A DNA stretch of 64,000 nucleotides from Cytobacillus oceanisediminis (GTDB lineage Bacteria; Bacillota; Bacilli; Bacillales; Cytobacillaceae), in the NCBI RefSeq assembly GCF_003182355.1, contig NZ_QGTW01000012.1, positions 1-64,000 of the forward strand, read 5' to 3'. Under the pieces are notes generated by a model. It was not told where the DNA came from and searched no databases. It saw nothing but the letters and a program-made list of their open reading frames with translations. Positions 9,691 to 17,474 of the stretch are shown piece by piece (the stretch's first letter is position 1; each line of letters starts with the position of its first letter). Both the position numbers and the translations under genes were made by a program.

Positions 9691-9717
9691 AGCCGACAGT
9701 TCTTGTGGGCTTTTTTT
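9691..9717 (+). terminator. Rho-independent terminator of the large membrane protein gene
   Basis: AGCCgACA pairs with TGTgGGCT and is followed by T7. Confidence 0.7.
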
Positions 9718-9787
9718 ATGTGCTTTTCGCTCAAAGGTTTGAGCTATTAACTGAAAAAAATAAATTAGTAAATTTTCTGAATATAAG

Positions 9788-9816
9788 TTGACTTTTTCCT
9801 TTTTACACGGTATCTT
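9788..9816 (+). promoter_or_regulatory. predicted sigma-A promoter of the paa operon
   Basis: TTGACT at 9788-9793 and TATCTT at 9811-9816 are 17 bases apart. The predicted start point lies about 20 bases before the palindromic operator at 9843. Confidence 0.5.
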
Positions 9817-9842
9817 TGTGTTAAATATATGACACTTAATAT

Positions 9843-9867
9843 ATATAACGATATATAAACGTTATAT
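9843..9867 (+). promoter_or_regulatory. candidate PaaX operator before paaK
   Basis: A perfect palindrome ATATAACG-N9-CGTTATAT lies between the predicted promoter and the paaK ribosome binding site. The same ACG-N9-CG architecture occurs before paaX (18783), the ABC importer (24283) and the thioesterase (27722). Assignment to PaaX is inferred from linkage to the only PaaX-type regulator gene in the cluster. Confidence 0.65.
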
Positions 9868-9910
9868 AAAAGTGTTATCTTAAAATGATAATTTTCTGGG
9901 AGGTTTTGGC

Positions 9911-11218
9911 TTGATCCTGCATGAAATTGAAACGGAAAGCCGCGATTTTATAGAGGAATTGCAGTTGAACCGGCTCAAGGAGACAGCGGAGAGAGTATTT
10001 GACAAAGTACCTTTTTATCGGAAAAAGTTTTTAGAAAGTAATATTACACCTGAGGATATTAACAGCCTGGAGGATATTCGGAACCTGCCATTTACCGTTA
10101 AAGCAGATTTGCGTGAACATTACCCATTCGGGCTTTTTGCCGTGGATAAGAAGGATATTGTCCGGCTTCATGCTTCTTCTGGAACAAGCGGAAAGCCGAC
10201 TGTTGTTGGGTATACACGCAATGATATTGAGATGTGGGGGAATCTTGTTGCCAGAGCGATCATAATCGGAGGAGGCCAGCCGGGAAAGATCTTGCATAAT
10301 GCTTACGGATATGGATTGTTTACCGGAGGGCTAGGGCTGCATTATGGAAGTGAACTGCTCGGAATGGCCACTGTCCCTGTATCTGGCGGTAATACTGACC
10401 GGCAGATTATGCTGATACGGGACTTTGCACCTGAGGTTATTTGCGGCACGCCGTCGTATATATTGAATTTGGCTGAAAAGATGGAAGAAAAGGGTTTAGA
10501 TCCTTCAAAAACTTCTTTAAGGTACGGCATTTTTGGTGCCGAACCATGGTCGGAGGAGATGCGGCATACGTTGGAAAAGAAACTGGGCATTAAAGCATGC
10601 GATATTTATGGGTTAAGCGAAGTATTGGGACCAGGAGTAGCCATGGAGTGCCATGAAGCGCAGAATGGATTGCATATAGCCGAAGATCACTTTTTCGCAG
10701 AGGTAATTGATCCGGTAAAATTGAAACCGCTTCCAAACGGTGAGGAGGGTGAATTGGTCTTCACCAGCTTAACAAAGGAAGCTTTTCCAGTGATTCGCTA
10801 CCGAACAGGTGATATTGCTTCCCTTTCTAAGGAGAAGTGCAGCTGCGGAAGAACTACGATACGAATGAGCCGGGTAAAAGGCCGTATTGACGATATGCTG
10901 AATGTAAATGGCGTTAATCTATTTCCTTCCGAAATCGAGCATTGTCTTTTGCAGATTCCGGAACTTGCCCCTCATTACCAGATTCATTTACTGCAAAAAG
11001 GAAGCCTCAAGGCATTAGAGCTTCATGCAGAATGGAGCGAAGGATTTTTCAAGGAAATGATAGACGCTGATTTGATAAAAAGGAAGATTCAGCATGCTTT
11101 GAAGGAGCATTGCTTTATAACCATACAGCTTGAAGTCCATCCGCCCAAAACCTTGCCAAGATCGGAAGGCAAAGCTGTAAGGGTTGTGGATCGAACGAAG
11201 GAAAATGCAGTTGTTTAA
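9911..11218 (+). CDS. paaK: phenylacetate-CoA ligase
   Basis: This 435-residue enzyme activates phenylacetate with ATP and CoA to phenylacetyl-CoA in the cytoplasm. It carries the adenylate-forming signature HASSGTSGKPTVVGYT (residues 87-102), the YGLSEV and YRTGD motifs of the large domain and a C-terminal small domain of the PaaK type. The start is a TTG at 9911, seven to ten bases behind GGGAGG. It is the first gene of the paa operon, followed after 41 bases by paaA. A promoter and a perfect palindrome precede it. If phenylpyruvate is converted directly to phenylacetyl-CoA (see 29450-34178), PaaK would serve exogenous phenylacetate. Confidence 0.95.
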   Translation: MILHEIETESRDFIEELQLNRLKETAERVFDKVPFYRKKFLESNITPEDINSLEDIRNLPFTVKADLREHYPFGLFAVDKKDIVRLHASSGTSGKPTVVGYTRNDIEMWGNLVARAIIIGGGQPGKILHNAYGYGLFTGGLGLHYGSELLGMATVPVSGGNTDRQIMLIRDFAPEVICGTPSYILNLAEKMEEKGLDPSKTSLRYGIFGAEPWSEEMRHTLEKKLGIKACDIYGLSEVLGPGVAMECHEAQNGLHIAEDHFFAEVIDPVKLKPLPNGEEGELVFTSLTKEAFPVIRYRTGDIASLSKEKCSCGRTTIRMSRVKGRIDDMLNVNGVNLFPSEIEHCLLQIPELAPHYQIHLLQKGSLKALELHAEWSEGFFKEMIDADLIKRKIQHALKEHCFITIQLEVHPPKTLPRSEGKAVRVVDRTKENAVV

Positions 11219-11259
11219 ATAGGACTTGCAAGATTCGAACAAAACAGGGGGTGAACTTT

Positions 11260-12219
11260 TTGTCTGAAGTAATTTCTTATCAGGGATGGACTGATGAACA
11301 AAAATATGAGCAATTTATGAAGCGTATCGAGGCAGGCGAAAAAATTGAAGCGGATGACTGGATGCCTGAAGATTACCGGCTGACCTTAATTAAATTGATT
11401 TCCATGCACGGAATCAGTGAAATTATGGGAGCTCTGCCTGAAAAGGAGTGGGTTCCGAAAGCTCCCTCTTTAAAACGCAAGCTTGGAATAATGGCAAAGG
11501 TACAGGATGAGATGGGGCATGGACAGCTGCTGCTCCGTGTTGCAGAGGACTTAATGAAGCCGCTCGGGAAAACGCGTGAGGACATCATGCAGGATCTATT
11601 CAGCGGCAGGCTTAAGTTCCACAACGTCTTTCATATGGAGGCGCCAACATGGGGGGATGCTGGATTGATTGGCTGGCTGGTTGACGGTGCGGCCATCATT
11701 ACTCAGACCAATATGCTTAATGCCTCATACGGCCCTTATGCACGTGCACTCAAAAGAATTTGTGCCGAGGAAGTATTCCATGCCCAGCACGGTGAAGCGA
11801 TTATCATGGCGTTAGCAGAAGGGACCGATGAGCAAAGGTCCATGGTACAGGATGCGGTGAACCGCTGGTGGGACGCTTTGCTAATGTTCTTTGGACCGGG
11901 TGATGCTTCCACTACTGGCACTTCCAAGCAGGATACAACCATTAAATATAAAATCCGGACAAAGACCAACGAAGAATTGAGGCAGGATTTCTTTACAAAG
12001 TATATTCCGCGTGTTCTCTCGCTCGGCCTAACGGTTCCTGATGAAACGATGCATTTTGATCAGCAACAGAATCTTTGGGTCTATAAACAGCCTGACTGGA
12101 ACAAATTTAAGGACATTATTAAAAATAATGGACCGAAATCAAAGGAGCGCCTCGGCCTGCGCCGAACTGCTTATGATACAAACAAATGGGTGAGAGATGC
12201 TCTAAATACAGCAAATTAA
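11260..12219 (+). CDS. paaA: phenylacetyl-CoA epoxidase, catalytic subunit A
   Basis: PaaA is the di-iron subunit of the epoxidase that converts phenylacetyl-CoA to the ring-1,2-epoxide. The 319-residue protein shows the two ExxH metal-binding motifs, QDEMGHG (Glu84, His87) and AEEVFHAQHGE (Glu171, His174). An in-frame GTG at 11251 overlaps the AGGGGGTG ribosome binding site, so the TTG at 11260 is the better start. It is followed by paaB, paaC and paaD with short gaps or overlaps, which fits one multicomponent enzyme. The electron-transfer subunit gene paaE is not found next to it. Confidence 0.95.
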   Translation: MSEVISYQGWTDEQKYEQFMKRIEAGEKIEADDWMPEDYRLTLIKLISMHGISEIMGALPEKEWVPKAPSLKRKLGIMAKVQDEMGHGQLLLRVAEDLMKPLGKTREDIMQDLFSGRLKFHNVFHMEAPTWGDAGLIGWLVDGAAIITQTNMLNASYGPYARALKRICAEEVFHAQHGEAIIMALAEGTDEQRSMVQDAVNRWWDALLMFFGPGDASTTGTSKQDTTIKYKIRTKTNEELRQDFFTKYIPRVLSLGLTVPDETMHFDQQQNLWVYKQPDWNKFKDIIKNNGPKSKERLGLRRTAYDTNKWVRDALNTAN

Positions 12220-12243
12220 CCGGACCAGATGGGAGGGAACGCT

Positions 12244-12594
12244 TTGGGAAGCGAAGGATTTTATCAAGAATTTGAAGTGTTCAGCAAAAGAACAGATACC
12301 TCTCCTCTGCAGTATCAATTTTCTATGCTGGCGCCAAATCGGGAGATTGCCCTCGTCATGGCACAGGAAAATTTTATGAGGAGAGAACCGGTCGCAGACA
12401 TTTGGGTTGTTAAACGGTCCGATGTCAGGAAAATGACTCCGGAGGAAAAACAATCACTCATGCGGCTTGATAATAAAGAATACCGGACTACAAAAGGATA
12501 CGGCTACTTGAAGAAGAAGTGGCGCCATTATGAACAGGAAATGCTCGACGAAAAGGAAATCTTATCATGGGGAGGGATGAAGAAAAGTGAATAA
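12244..12594 (+). CDS. paaB: phenylacetyl-CoA epoxidase subunit PaaB
   Basis: The 116-residue protein contains the PaaB core FEVFSKRTDTSPLQYQFSMLAPNREIALVMAQENFMRREPV split over residues 8-50, followed by the WVVKRSDV strand. PaaB is a small non-catalytic subunit that bridges the PaaA-PaaC heterodimers. The GGGAGGG site at 12231-12237 lies six bases before a TTG at 12244; the in-frame ATG at 12229 is upstream of that site and is therefore unlikely to be the start. Its 3' end overlaps paaC by eight bases, so the pair is probably translationally coupled. Confidence 0.93.
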   Translation: MGSEGFYQEFEVFSKRTDTSPLQYQFSMLAPNREIALVMAQENFMRREPVADIWVVKRSDVRKMTPEEKQSLMRLDNKEYRTTKGYGYLKKKWRHYEQEMLDEKEILSWGGMKKSE

Positions 12595-13405
12595 GCCTGA
12601 TTATAAGCCATTCGATCCAGTTATTAAATCAGCTCTAACAGCTTTATTATACCAGCTTGCTGACGATGACTTCATCCTTGCCTACCGCGGTTCTGAATGG
12701 CTTGGCCTTGCCCCGCATATTGAGGAGGACGTAGCTTTCTCATCCATCAGCCAGGATACGATGGGCCATGCGGCGATGTTTTATCAGCTGCTGGAGGATC
12801 TTGGAGAAGGTAATGTAGACAGCCTCGCCCATGGTAGGGAAGCGTCCGAGCGTAAAAATGCCGTTCTTTTGGAAATGGTAAATGGCCCGGGGCATTACTT
12901 ATCCACAGCCCAATACGACTGGGCCTTCGCAGTTGTAAGAAACTATTTTTACGTGCAGGCCAAGAAGATCCGAATGGACTCATTGAAAAATTCATCTTAT
13001 CAGCCGTTAGCCGATGTGGCATTAAAGGTAAATATGGAGCTTTACTATCATCTCCTACACTGGAAAACCTGGTTTGTGCAGTTAATCCAGGCAGGCGGCG
13101 AAGCAAGGCAGAGAATGGAAGCTGCGATCAAAAAGGTTCTTGTTGATTTTGAAGGAGTGCTTACATTGGGACCGCTCGGGTATGAAATAGCAAAGCATGG
13201 TCTGATTGAAACAGAAGAGAGGTTAAAACAGCGCTGGCTTTATATGATGAAGCCTGTACTTGAATCTGTAAATCTATCGGTATCCGAGTCTGATTTCGCG
13301 ATGAAAAATGGAAATGGCCGCAAAGGGGAACATACTGCTGACCTTGATGCAGCTTTATCCACTTTAAGCGAAGTGTATAACGTAAATCCGGCTGCAAGCT
13401 GGTAA
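12587..13405 (+). CDS. paaC: phenylacetyl-CoA epoxidase structural subunit PaaC
   Basis: This 272-residue helical protein belongs to the ferritin-like PaaC family, the structural partner of PaaA that has lost the iron site. Recognisable segments are LADDDFILAYRGSEWLGLAP near the start and the SQDTMGHA helix at about residues 55-62. The GTG at 12587 is preceded by GGGGAGGG, overlaps the end of paaB by eight bases and begins MNKPDYKPFDP. It is followed after 22 bases by paaD. The subunit order A-B-C-D is the usual one. Confidence 0.93.
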   Translation: MNKPDYKPFDPVIKSALTALLYQLADDDFILAYRGSEWLGLAPHIEEDVAFSSISQDTMGHAAMFYQLLEDLGEGNVDSLAHGREASERKNAVLLEMVNGPGHYLSTAQYDWAFAVVRNYFYVQAKKIRMDSLKNSSYQPLADVALKVNMELYYHLLHWKTWFVQLIQAGGEARQRMEAAIKKVLVDFEGVLTLGPLGYEIAKHGLIETEERLKQRWLYMMKPVLESVNLSVSESDFAMKNGNGRKGEHTADLDAALSTLSEVYNVNPAASW

Positions 13406-13427
13406 GTTTTTTTAAGGGATGATAGAT

Positions 13428-13925
13428 ATGAAGCAAATTCAAGTAATGGAAAAAGCAGCGTTAGAAGCGCTTCAGAATGTGAAGGACCCTGAAATAGACT
13501 CTATTTCAATTGTTGATTTGGGGATGGTTAAGCATTTAAAGGCTGAGGGGAGTACAGTTAGGGTAGAACTTCTGCCAACTTTTATGGGCTGCCCGGCGCT
13601 GGACATTATTCGGAAAAATGTAGAAGCTGAATTAGGAAAGCTGGGCTCCTTTGAGAAAATAGAAGTTAAGTTTATCTATCATCCGCCATGGACCTCTGAC
13701 AGGGTTACAGAAAAGGGAAGAATCCAGCTGAAAGAATTCGGTATTGCACCGCCGCCTGATTTGATCAGTGAAACAGGGGAATGGCATGTTGAATGCCCAT
13801 TTTGCGGGTCGGCCTACACCACGATGGATAACCTCTTCGGTCCAACTGCATGCCGCAGTATTTTATACTGCAAATCCTGCCGGAACCCATTTGAGGCAAT
13901 GAAGCCAGTATCAACAATGATGTAG
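13428..13925 (+). CDS. paaD: PaaD, iron-sulfur/assembly factor of the phenylacetyl-CoA epoxidase
   Basis: The 165-residue protein has an N-terminal DUF59/MIP18-like domain (residues 8-90, with the typical VKDPEID and the FMGCPALD cysteine loop) and a C-terminal zinc-ribbon-like part with CPFCG and CKSCRNPF cysteine pairs. This arrangement is that of PaaD, thought to assist metal or Fe-S maturation of the epoxidase. ATGs occur at 13419 and 13428; AAGGGATGA at 13414-13422 sits correctly for the second. Downstream comes a 450-base stretch with tandem repeats before the next gene. Confidence 0.92.
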   Translation: MKQIQVMEKAALEALQNVKDPEIDSISIVDLGMVKHLKAEGSTVRVELLPTFMGCPALDIIRKNVEAELGKLGSFEKIEVKFIYHPPWTSDRVTEKGRIQLKEFGIAPPPDLISETGEWHVECPFCGSAYTTMDNLFGPTACRSILYCKSCRNPFEAMKPVSTMM

Positions 13926-13952
13926 GAACGGGAAATTCCTATTTTTGTCCAG

Positions 13953-14110
13953 AGTGCCGTCAGACCAACAAGTGACGCATAAATTTCAAAAGTGGCGCAT
14001 AACTGTGGAAAAGTAACGCATAAAAATGGAAAGTGATGCATATATCGGAAAAATAGTTTCGTAACTTTGAAAAGTGAAGCATATTTCGGGAGATGCTTCG
14101 AATAATGCTC
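13953..14110 (+). repeat. tandem array 1: degenerate units of about 20-21 bp
   Basis: Units starting AGTGACGCATAAA recur at 13971, 13991, 14012, 14032, (diverged) 14055 and 14073, with a weaker one at 13953. Unit spacing is 18-23 bases, mean about 20. The core is AGTGRCGCATAA. There are no distinct spacers between units. The array lies inside the paa operon, between paaD and the EthD-like gene. Confidence 0.75.
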
Positions 14111-14143
14111 AAATGGTCTACAACCTCAGTAAAATTGTGCCTA

Positions 14144-14269
14144 ATGTTAGATAAATTTCAGAACATGCTAGATAAACCTTCAAACATGCAAGGTAAAACA
14201 CGCAAGGTGCTAGTAATTTTCAATAATATGATAGATAAACCAAGACACATGTTAGACAACTCCTGGAGA
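14144..14269 (+). repeat. tandem array 2: six units of exactly 21 bp
   Basis: Units ATGYTAGATAAACC... start at 14144, 14165, 14186, 14207, 14228 and 14249, each exactly 21 bases apart, with sequence divergence between units (the third and fourth are the most degenerate). One reading frame across the array is open and repeats a seven-residue MLDKPxN pattern, but there is no ribosome binding site, so I treat it as non-coding. The ATAAA core is shared with array 1 and, on the opposite strand, with the array at 42172. Confidence 0.8.
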
Positions 14270-14381
14270 TTTAGTTTAAAACTAAAGTCTTTCGTGTTCA
14301 AAGCATTATCACATATCAATTGATCTTCAGGAATACTTTTAATTGAAGAACCAAGTACAAAAACGAGAGGAAGTTGTCCAA

Positions 14382-14690
14382 ATGGTAAAATTAATCGCGC
14401 TTTATAAGCACCCTGAAAATAAGGAGGCATTTGATGACCATTATTTTAATACACATGCGCCAATCACAGCCAAAATTCCGGGTCTTCGTAAAATGGAGGT
14501 TACAAAAATTGTTGGCAGTCCTATGGGGGGCGAAGGGAAGTACTATTTGATGTGTGAAATGTATTATGACAGCCATGAAGCTCTGCAAACTGCTATGAGG
14601 ACAGACGAAGGAAAGGCATCAGGCAAAGACGCCATGAAGTTTGCAGGTGACTTGATCACCCTTATGATTGGTGAGGAAGTAGATGAGTAA
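14382..14690 (+). CDS. EthD family protein
   Basis: This 102-residue protein has the EthD/dimeric ferredoxin-like fold signature: VKLIALYKHPENKEAFDDHY at the start and the HAPITAKIPGLRKMEV segment that forms the shared active-site pocket of this family. EthD-like proteins occur as accessories in several degradation gene clusters but their reaction is often unknown. A TTG at 14343 would add 13 residues; the GAGAGGAAG site at 14365-14373 supports the ATG at 14382. Its end overlaps paaF by eight bases, which ties it to phenylacetate breakdown. A role on a labile Paa intermediate is possible but is inference. Confidence 0.85.
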   Translation: MVKLIALYKHPENKEAFDDHYFNTHAPITAKIPGLRKMEVTKIVGSPMGGEGKYYLMCEMYYDSHEALQTAMRTDEGKASGKDAMKFAGDLITLMIGEEVDE

Positions 14691-15462
14691 AACCTATGAA
14701 TATATTGAAGTTTCAAAGCAAGGCCAGCTTGGATTAATAGCTTTGAACCGGCCGAAAGTTCTCAATGCCATCAACCGGCCAATGGTATCAGAAATTCTTG
14801 ATGCCATGGAAGGCTTTGAGGCCGACAGCAGCGTACGTGCCATTGTATTAAGCGGCAAGGGCAGGGCTTTCGCTGCCGGTGCTGATATTGATGAAATGGC
14901 GAATGATAACGCAATTGATTTTGAGCTCCGAAACCAATTCAAGGATTGGGACCGCCTTGCCATGATTAAAAAACCGATCATCGGTGCGGTGCAGGGCTTC
15001 GCATTTGGCGGAGGATTTGAGCTTGCTTTGTGCTGTGACTTGCTTTATGCGGCAGATGATGCCGAATTCGGTTTCCCTGAAGTAAATCTGGGTGTCATGC
15101 CGGGCGCTGGCGGGACACAGCGGCTTACGAAGCTCGCTGGTAAAACCAAGGCGATGGAATGGCTTTTTACAGGAAAAAGGATATCTGCCCGTGAAGCGCT
15201 TCACCATGGCATCGTCAACCAGCTGATTTCCAAGGAACTTCTTATGGAGGAGACTATGAAAGCGGCGGAACAAATTGCGAATCAGGCGCCGATATCCATT
15301 CGGCTTATAAAAGAAGCCATCCTTAAAGCGGTAGACTCTCCATTAAAAGAAGGAATGGAATTTGAGCGAAAGAACTTTTATCTATTATTCTCTACAGATG
15401 ACCAAAAAGAAGGTATGCAGGCATTTATCGAAAAACGCAAGCCTCATTTTAAAGGGAAATAG
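14683..15462 (+). CDS. paaF: enoyl-CoA hydratase/isomerase family protein, likely 2,3-dehydroadipyl-CoA hydratase
   Basis: The 259-residue crotonase-fold protein has the oxyanion-hole segments SGKGRAFAAGADIDEMA and GAVQGFAFGGGFELAL, and the catalytic glutamates expected of a hydratase (FPEVNLGVMPGAGGTQRL, Glu around residues 115 and 135). In the Paa pathway PaaF hydrates 2,3-dehydroadipyl-CoA to 3-hydroxyadipyl-CoA. It overlaps the EthD-like gene and is followed 18 bases later by paaG. The F/G assignment rests on its hydratase-like residues and gene order; the two could be swapped. Confidence 0.85.
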   Translation: MSKTYEYIEVSKQGQLGLIALNRPKVLNAINRPMVSEILDAMEGFEADSSVRAIVLSGKGRAFAAGADIDEMANDNAIDFELRNQFKDWDRLAMIKKPIIGAVQGFAFGGGFELALCCDLLYAADDAEFGFPEVNLGVMPGAGGTQRLTKLAGKTKAMEWLFTGKRISAREALHHGIVNQLISKELLMEETMKAAEQIANQAPISIRLIKEAILKAVDSPLKEGMEFERKNFYLLFSTDDQKEGMQAFIEKRKPHFKGK

Positions 15463-15480
15463 AGGAGGTGTACATAGCAT

Positions 15481-16254
15481 ATGTTCGAAACAGTCAAATA
15501 TGAAGTGAAAAATGGTGTAGCTTGGATCACTCTAAATCGCCCTGATAAATTGAATGCGTTTACTGAGCAGGTAAATAAAGAGGTTCAACAGTCAATTAAG
15601 CAGGCAAGCAGAGATATGGAGGTTCGTTGCCTCGTCATCACAGGTGAAGGCCGTGCCTTCTGCTCAGGCCAGGACCTTGAAGGTGTAAACGAGAATATGG
15701 ATCATGGGCAGGTACTCCGAAAATGTTATAACCCTATGGTGATGGAACTGAATAAATGTGAAAAGCCGGTCGTTGCCGCGGTAAACGGTGTTGCGGCAGG
15801 AGCCGGCATGAGCCTGGCATTGGCATGCGATTTTCGCCTTCTTTCTGAAAAAGCTAGCTTCATAGAATCTTTTATCCATGTGGGATTAGTCCCCGATGCA
15901 GGGAATCTGTATTTCCTGCCAAAGCTGATTGGCCATGCAAGAGCCATGGAGCTCGCGGTACTCGGTGAAAAAATACCTGCACAGGAAGCAAAGGAGCACG
16001 GCCTCGCTACAAAGGTGATTCCGCTGGAACAATGGCATGATGAGGTTTCAGTATTTGCTGAAAGACTAGCCAAAATGCCGACAGCCGCAATTGGCCTCAT
16101 AAAAAAGAATTTGAAGGCAAGCTGGGAATCTACCTTGGAAGAGAGCCTGGAGCGGGACGCTCAGGGGCAGCGCATTGCTGGCCTTACCCTTGACCATAAA
16201 GAAGGCGTCAAGGCTTTTATGGAAAAACGCAAGCCTGTTTTTCAAGGGAAGTAA
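15481..16254 (+). CDS. paaG: enoyl-CoA isomerase, likely ring-1,2-epoxyphenylacetyl-CoA isomerase
   Basis: This 257-residue crotonase-fold protein has GEGRAFCSGQDLEG and AVNGVAAGAGMSLALACD for the oxyanion hole and the PaaG-type segment SFIHVGLVPDAGNLYFLPKL with Asp in place of the second hydratase glutamate. PaaG isomerises the epoxide to oxepin-CoA and also shifts a double bond later in the pathway. GGAGG stands upstream of the ATG at 15481. A terminator-like hairpin and a copy of the dispersed repeat follow before paaH, so distal genes may be transcribed less or separately. Confidence 0.88.
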   Translation: MFETVKYEVKNGVAWITLNRPDKLNAFTEQVNKEVQQSIKQASRDMEVRCLVITGEGRAFCSGQDLEGVNENMDHGQVLRKCYNPMVMELNKCEKPVVAAVNGVAAGAGMSLALACDFRLLSEKASFIESFIHVGLVPDAGNLYFLPKLIGHARAMELAVLGEKIPAQEAKEHGLATKVIPLEQWHDEVSVFAERLAKMPTAAIGLIKKNLKASWESTLEESLERDAQGQRIAGLTLDHKEGVKAFMEKRKPVFQGK

Positions 16255-16329
16255 AATAATCTGCCGGAAGCCAGGTAAGGGCACCGGCCATCAATCAGCA
16301 AAATATTTGCCCGTCATATGTTCTAATTT

Positions 16330-16362
16330 ACGAGCATCTCGTTTCGGGTGCTCGTCTTTTTA
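16330..16362 (+). terminator. terminator-like hairpin inside the paa operon
   Basis: ACGAGCA pairs with TGCTCGT around a 12-base loop and is followed by CTTTTT. It lies between paaG and paaH, directly before a repeat element, and could reduce expression of paaH-paaJ. Confidence 0.65.
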
Positions 16363-16366
16363 TAAG

Positions 16367-16579
16367 ATTATGTTAAAGCTTATTGTATATTTTGGCACCC
16401 TGTTGATTGGAGCTGAAGGCATGAGATCCTCAGAAATGCATTCTCATTTTCTTCGTGCTGTGCTTACTTGAGGATGCTTATACTATCCTGCGGGAAACGC
16501 AGGTCAAAAGGAGACCCCGCAGGCGTTGACTCGAAGGAGGCTCCTGGACCGGAATTCAACAGGCAAGTTTAATAGAGAC
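16367..16579 (+). repeat. dispersed structured repeat, copy A (MITE-like)
   Basis: The element starts near ATGTTAAAGC and ends GCAAGTTTAATAGAG, ends that are inversely related. Inside, CCTGTTGATT (16399) is complementary to AATtCAACAGG near the 3' end, CCTGCGGG pairs with CCCCGCAGG, and a GAGGCTCC segment follows. The same elements recur at 25499, 47810 and 51854. It lies between paaG and paaH and ends 29 bases before the paaH start. No protein is encoded. Confidence 0.75.
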
Positions 16580-16607
16580 TTTTAAAAATCTGTAAGGGGG
16601 CTTTCAA

Positions 16608-17474
16608 TTGAAAAATCTTGTAGTGATTGGTTCTGGCGTAATGGGGCGCGGAATTGCATATGTTAGTGCAGTCGGAGGATTTAAAACCACTCTGGTTGAC
16701 ATCAGCCAGGAACAGTTGGCCAATGCAGAAAAAGAGATTAATAACATATTTGAAAAAGGGCTAGCCCGAAAAAAGTTAACATTTACGGAAATGGAAGAAA
16801 GCAAAAGCCGTCTTCGATATTCAGTAAGCCTGGCCCAGTATGTGAAAGAGGCTGACCTTGTCATAGAAGCGGTGCCTGAGGTGATGGACATTAAGAAAAA
16901 TATATTTGAAGTAATCGATCAGCACGCTCCTGAGACTTGCTGCTTTGCAACCAATACTTCCACTATGAGCCCGACAGAGATTGGGTCATATACAAAACGG
17001 CCTGATAGAGTGATTGCCATGCATTTTTTCAACCCTGTCCATAAAATGCCCCTTGTGGAAATCATTAAAGGGCTTGAAACAAGTGATGAAACAGCTGAAG
17101 CGATCAGAAGAGCTGCTGAGCAAATGGGGAAAGAAACGGTTATAATCAATGAGTTTCCTGGATTCGTAACGAGCAGAATCAGTGCGCTTGTCGGAAATGA
17201 GGCATTTTATATGCTTCAGGAAGGTGTAGGCACACCTGAGGAAATTGATAAAGCCATTAAGCTCGGCCTTAATTACCCGATGGGCCCGTTTGAGCTGGGG
17301 GATCTTGTCGGGCTTGATACCCGCCTGAATAACTTAAACTATCTCCACAGCAAGCTGGGGGAAAAATATCGTCCTGCACCGCTTCTTGAGCAGTATGTGA
17401 AGGCAGGCAGGCTCGGCCGCAAGACTGGCAGAGGCGTATACGATTATTCCGCCAAGGAGGAAGTTGCACAATGA
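16608..17474 (+). CDS. paaH: 3-hydroxyacyl-CoA dehydrogenase, likely 3-hydroxyadipyl-CoA dehydrogenase
   Basis: The 288-residue protein has an N-terminal NAD-binding Rossmann fold (IGSGVMGRGIA, residues 5-15) and the C-terminal 3-hydroxyacyl-CoA dehydrogenase domain. AMHFFNPVHKMPLVEII carries the catalytic histidine and the motif GFVTSRI...NEAF follows. In the pathway it oxidises 3-hydroxyadipyl-CoA to 3-oxoadipyl-CoA. The TTG start at 16608 is seven bases behind AAGGGGG. Its stop overlaps the thiolase start by four bases (ATGA), so the last two steps are coupled. Confidence 0.9.
   Translation: MKNLVVIGSGVMGRGIAYVSAVGGFKTTLVDISQEQLANAEKEINNIFEKGLARKKLTFTEMEESKSRLRYSVSLAQYVKEADLVIEAVPEVMDIKKNIFEVIDQHAPETCCFATNTSTMSPTEIGSYTKRPDRVIAMHFFNPVHKMPLVEIIKGLETSDETAEAIRRAAEQMGKETVIINEFPGFVTSRISALVGNEAFYMLQEGVGTPEEIDKAIKLGLNYPMGPFELGDLVGLDTRLNNLNYLHSKLGEKYRPAPLLEQYVKAGRLGRKTGRGVYDYSAKEEVAQ

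Noticed and set aside
13953..14269. CRISPR array
   Set aside because: Units are contiguous at about 21 bases with no unique spacers, units are degenerate, and no cas genes are nearby.
14093..14323. Open frame encoding a seven-residue repeat protein across tandem array 2
   Set aside because: No ribosome binding site; the periodic product follows from the 21 bp repeat unit.
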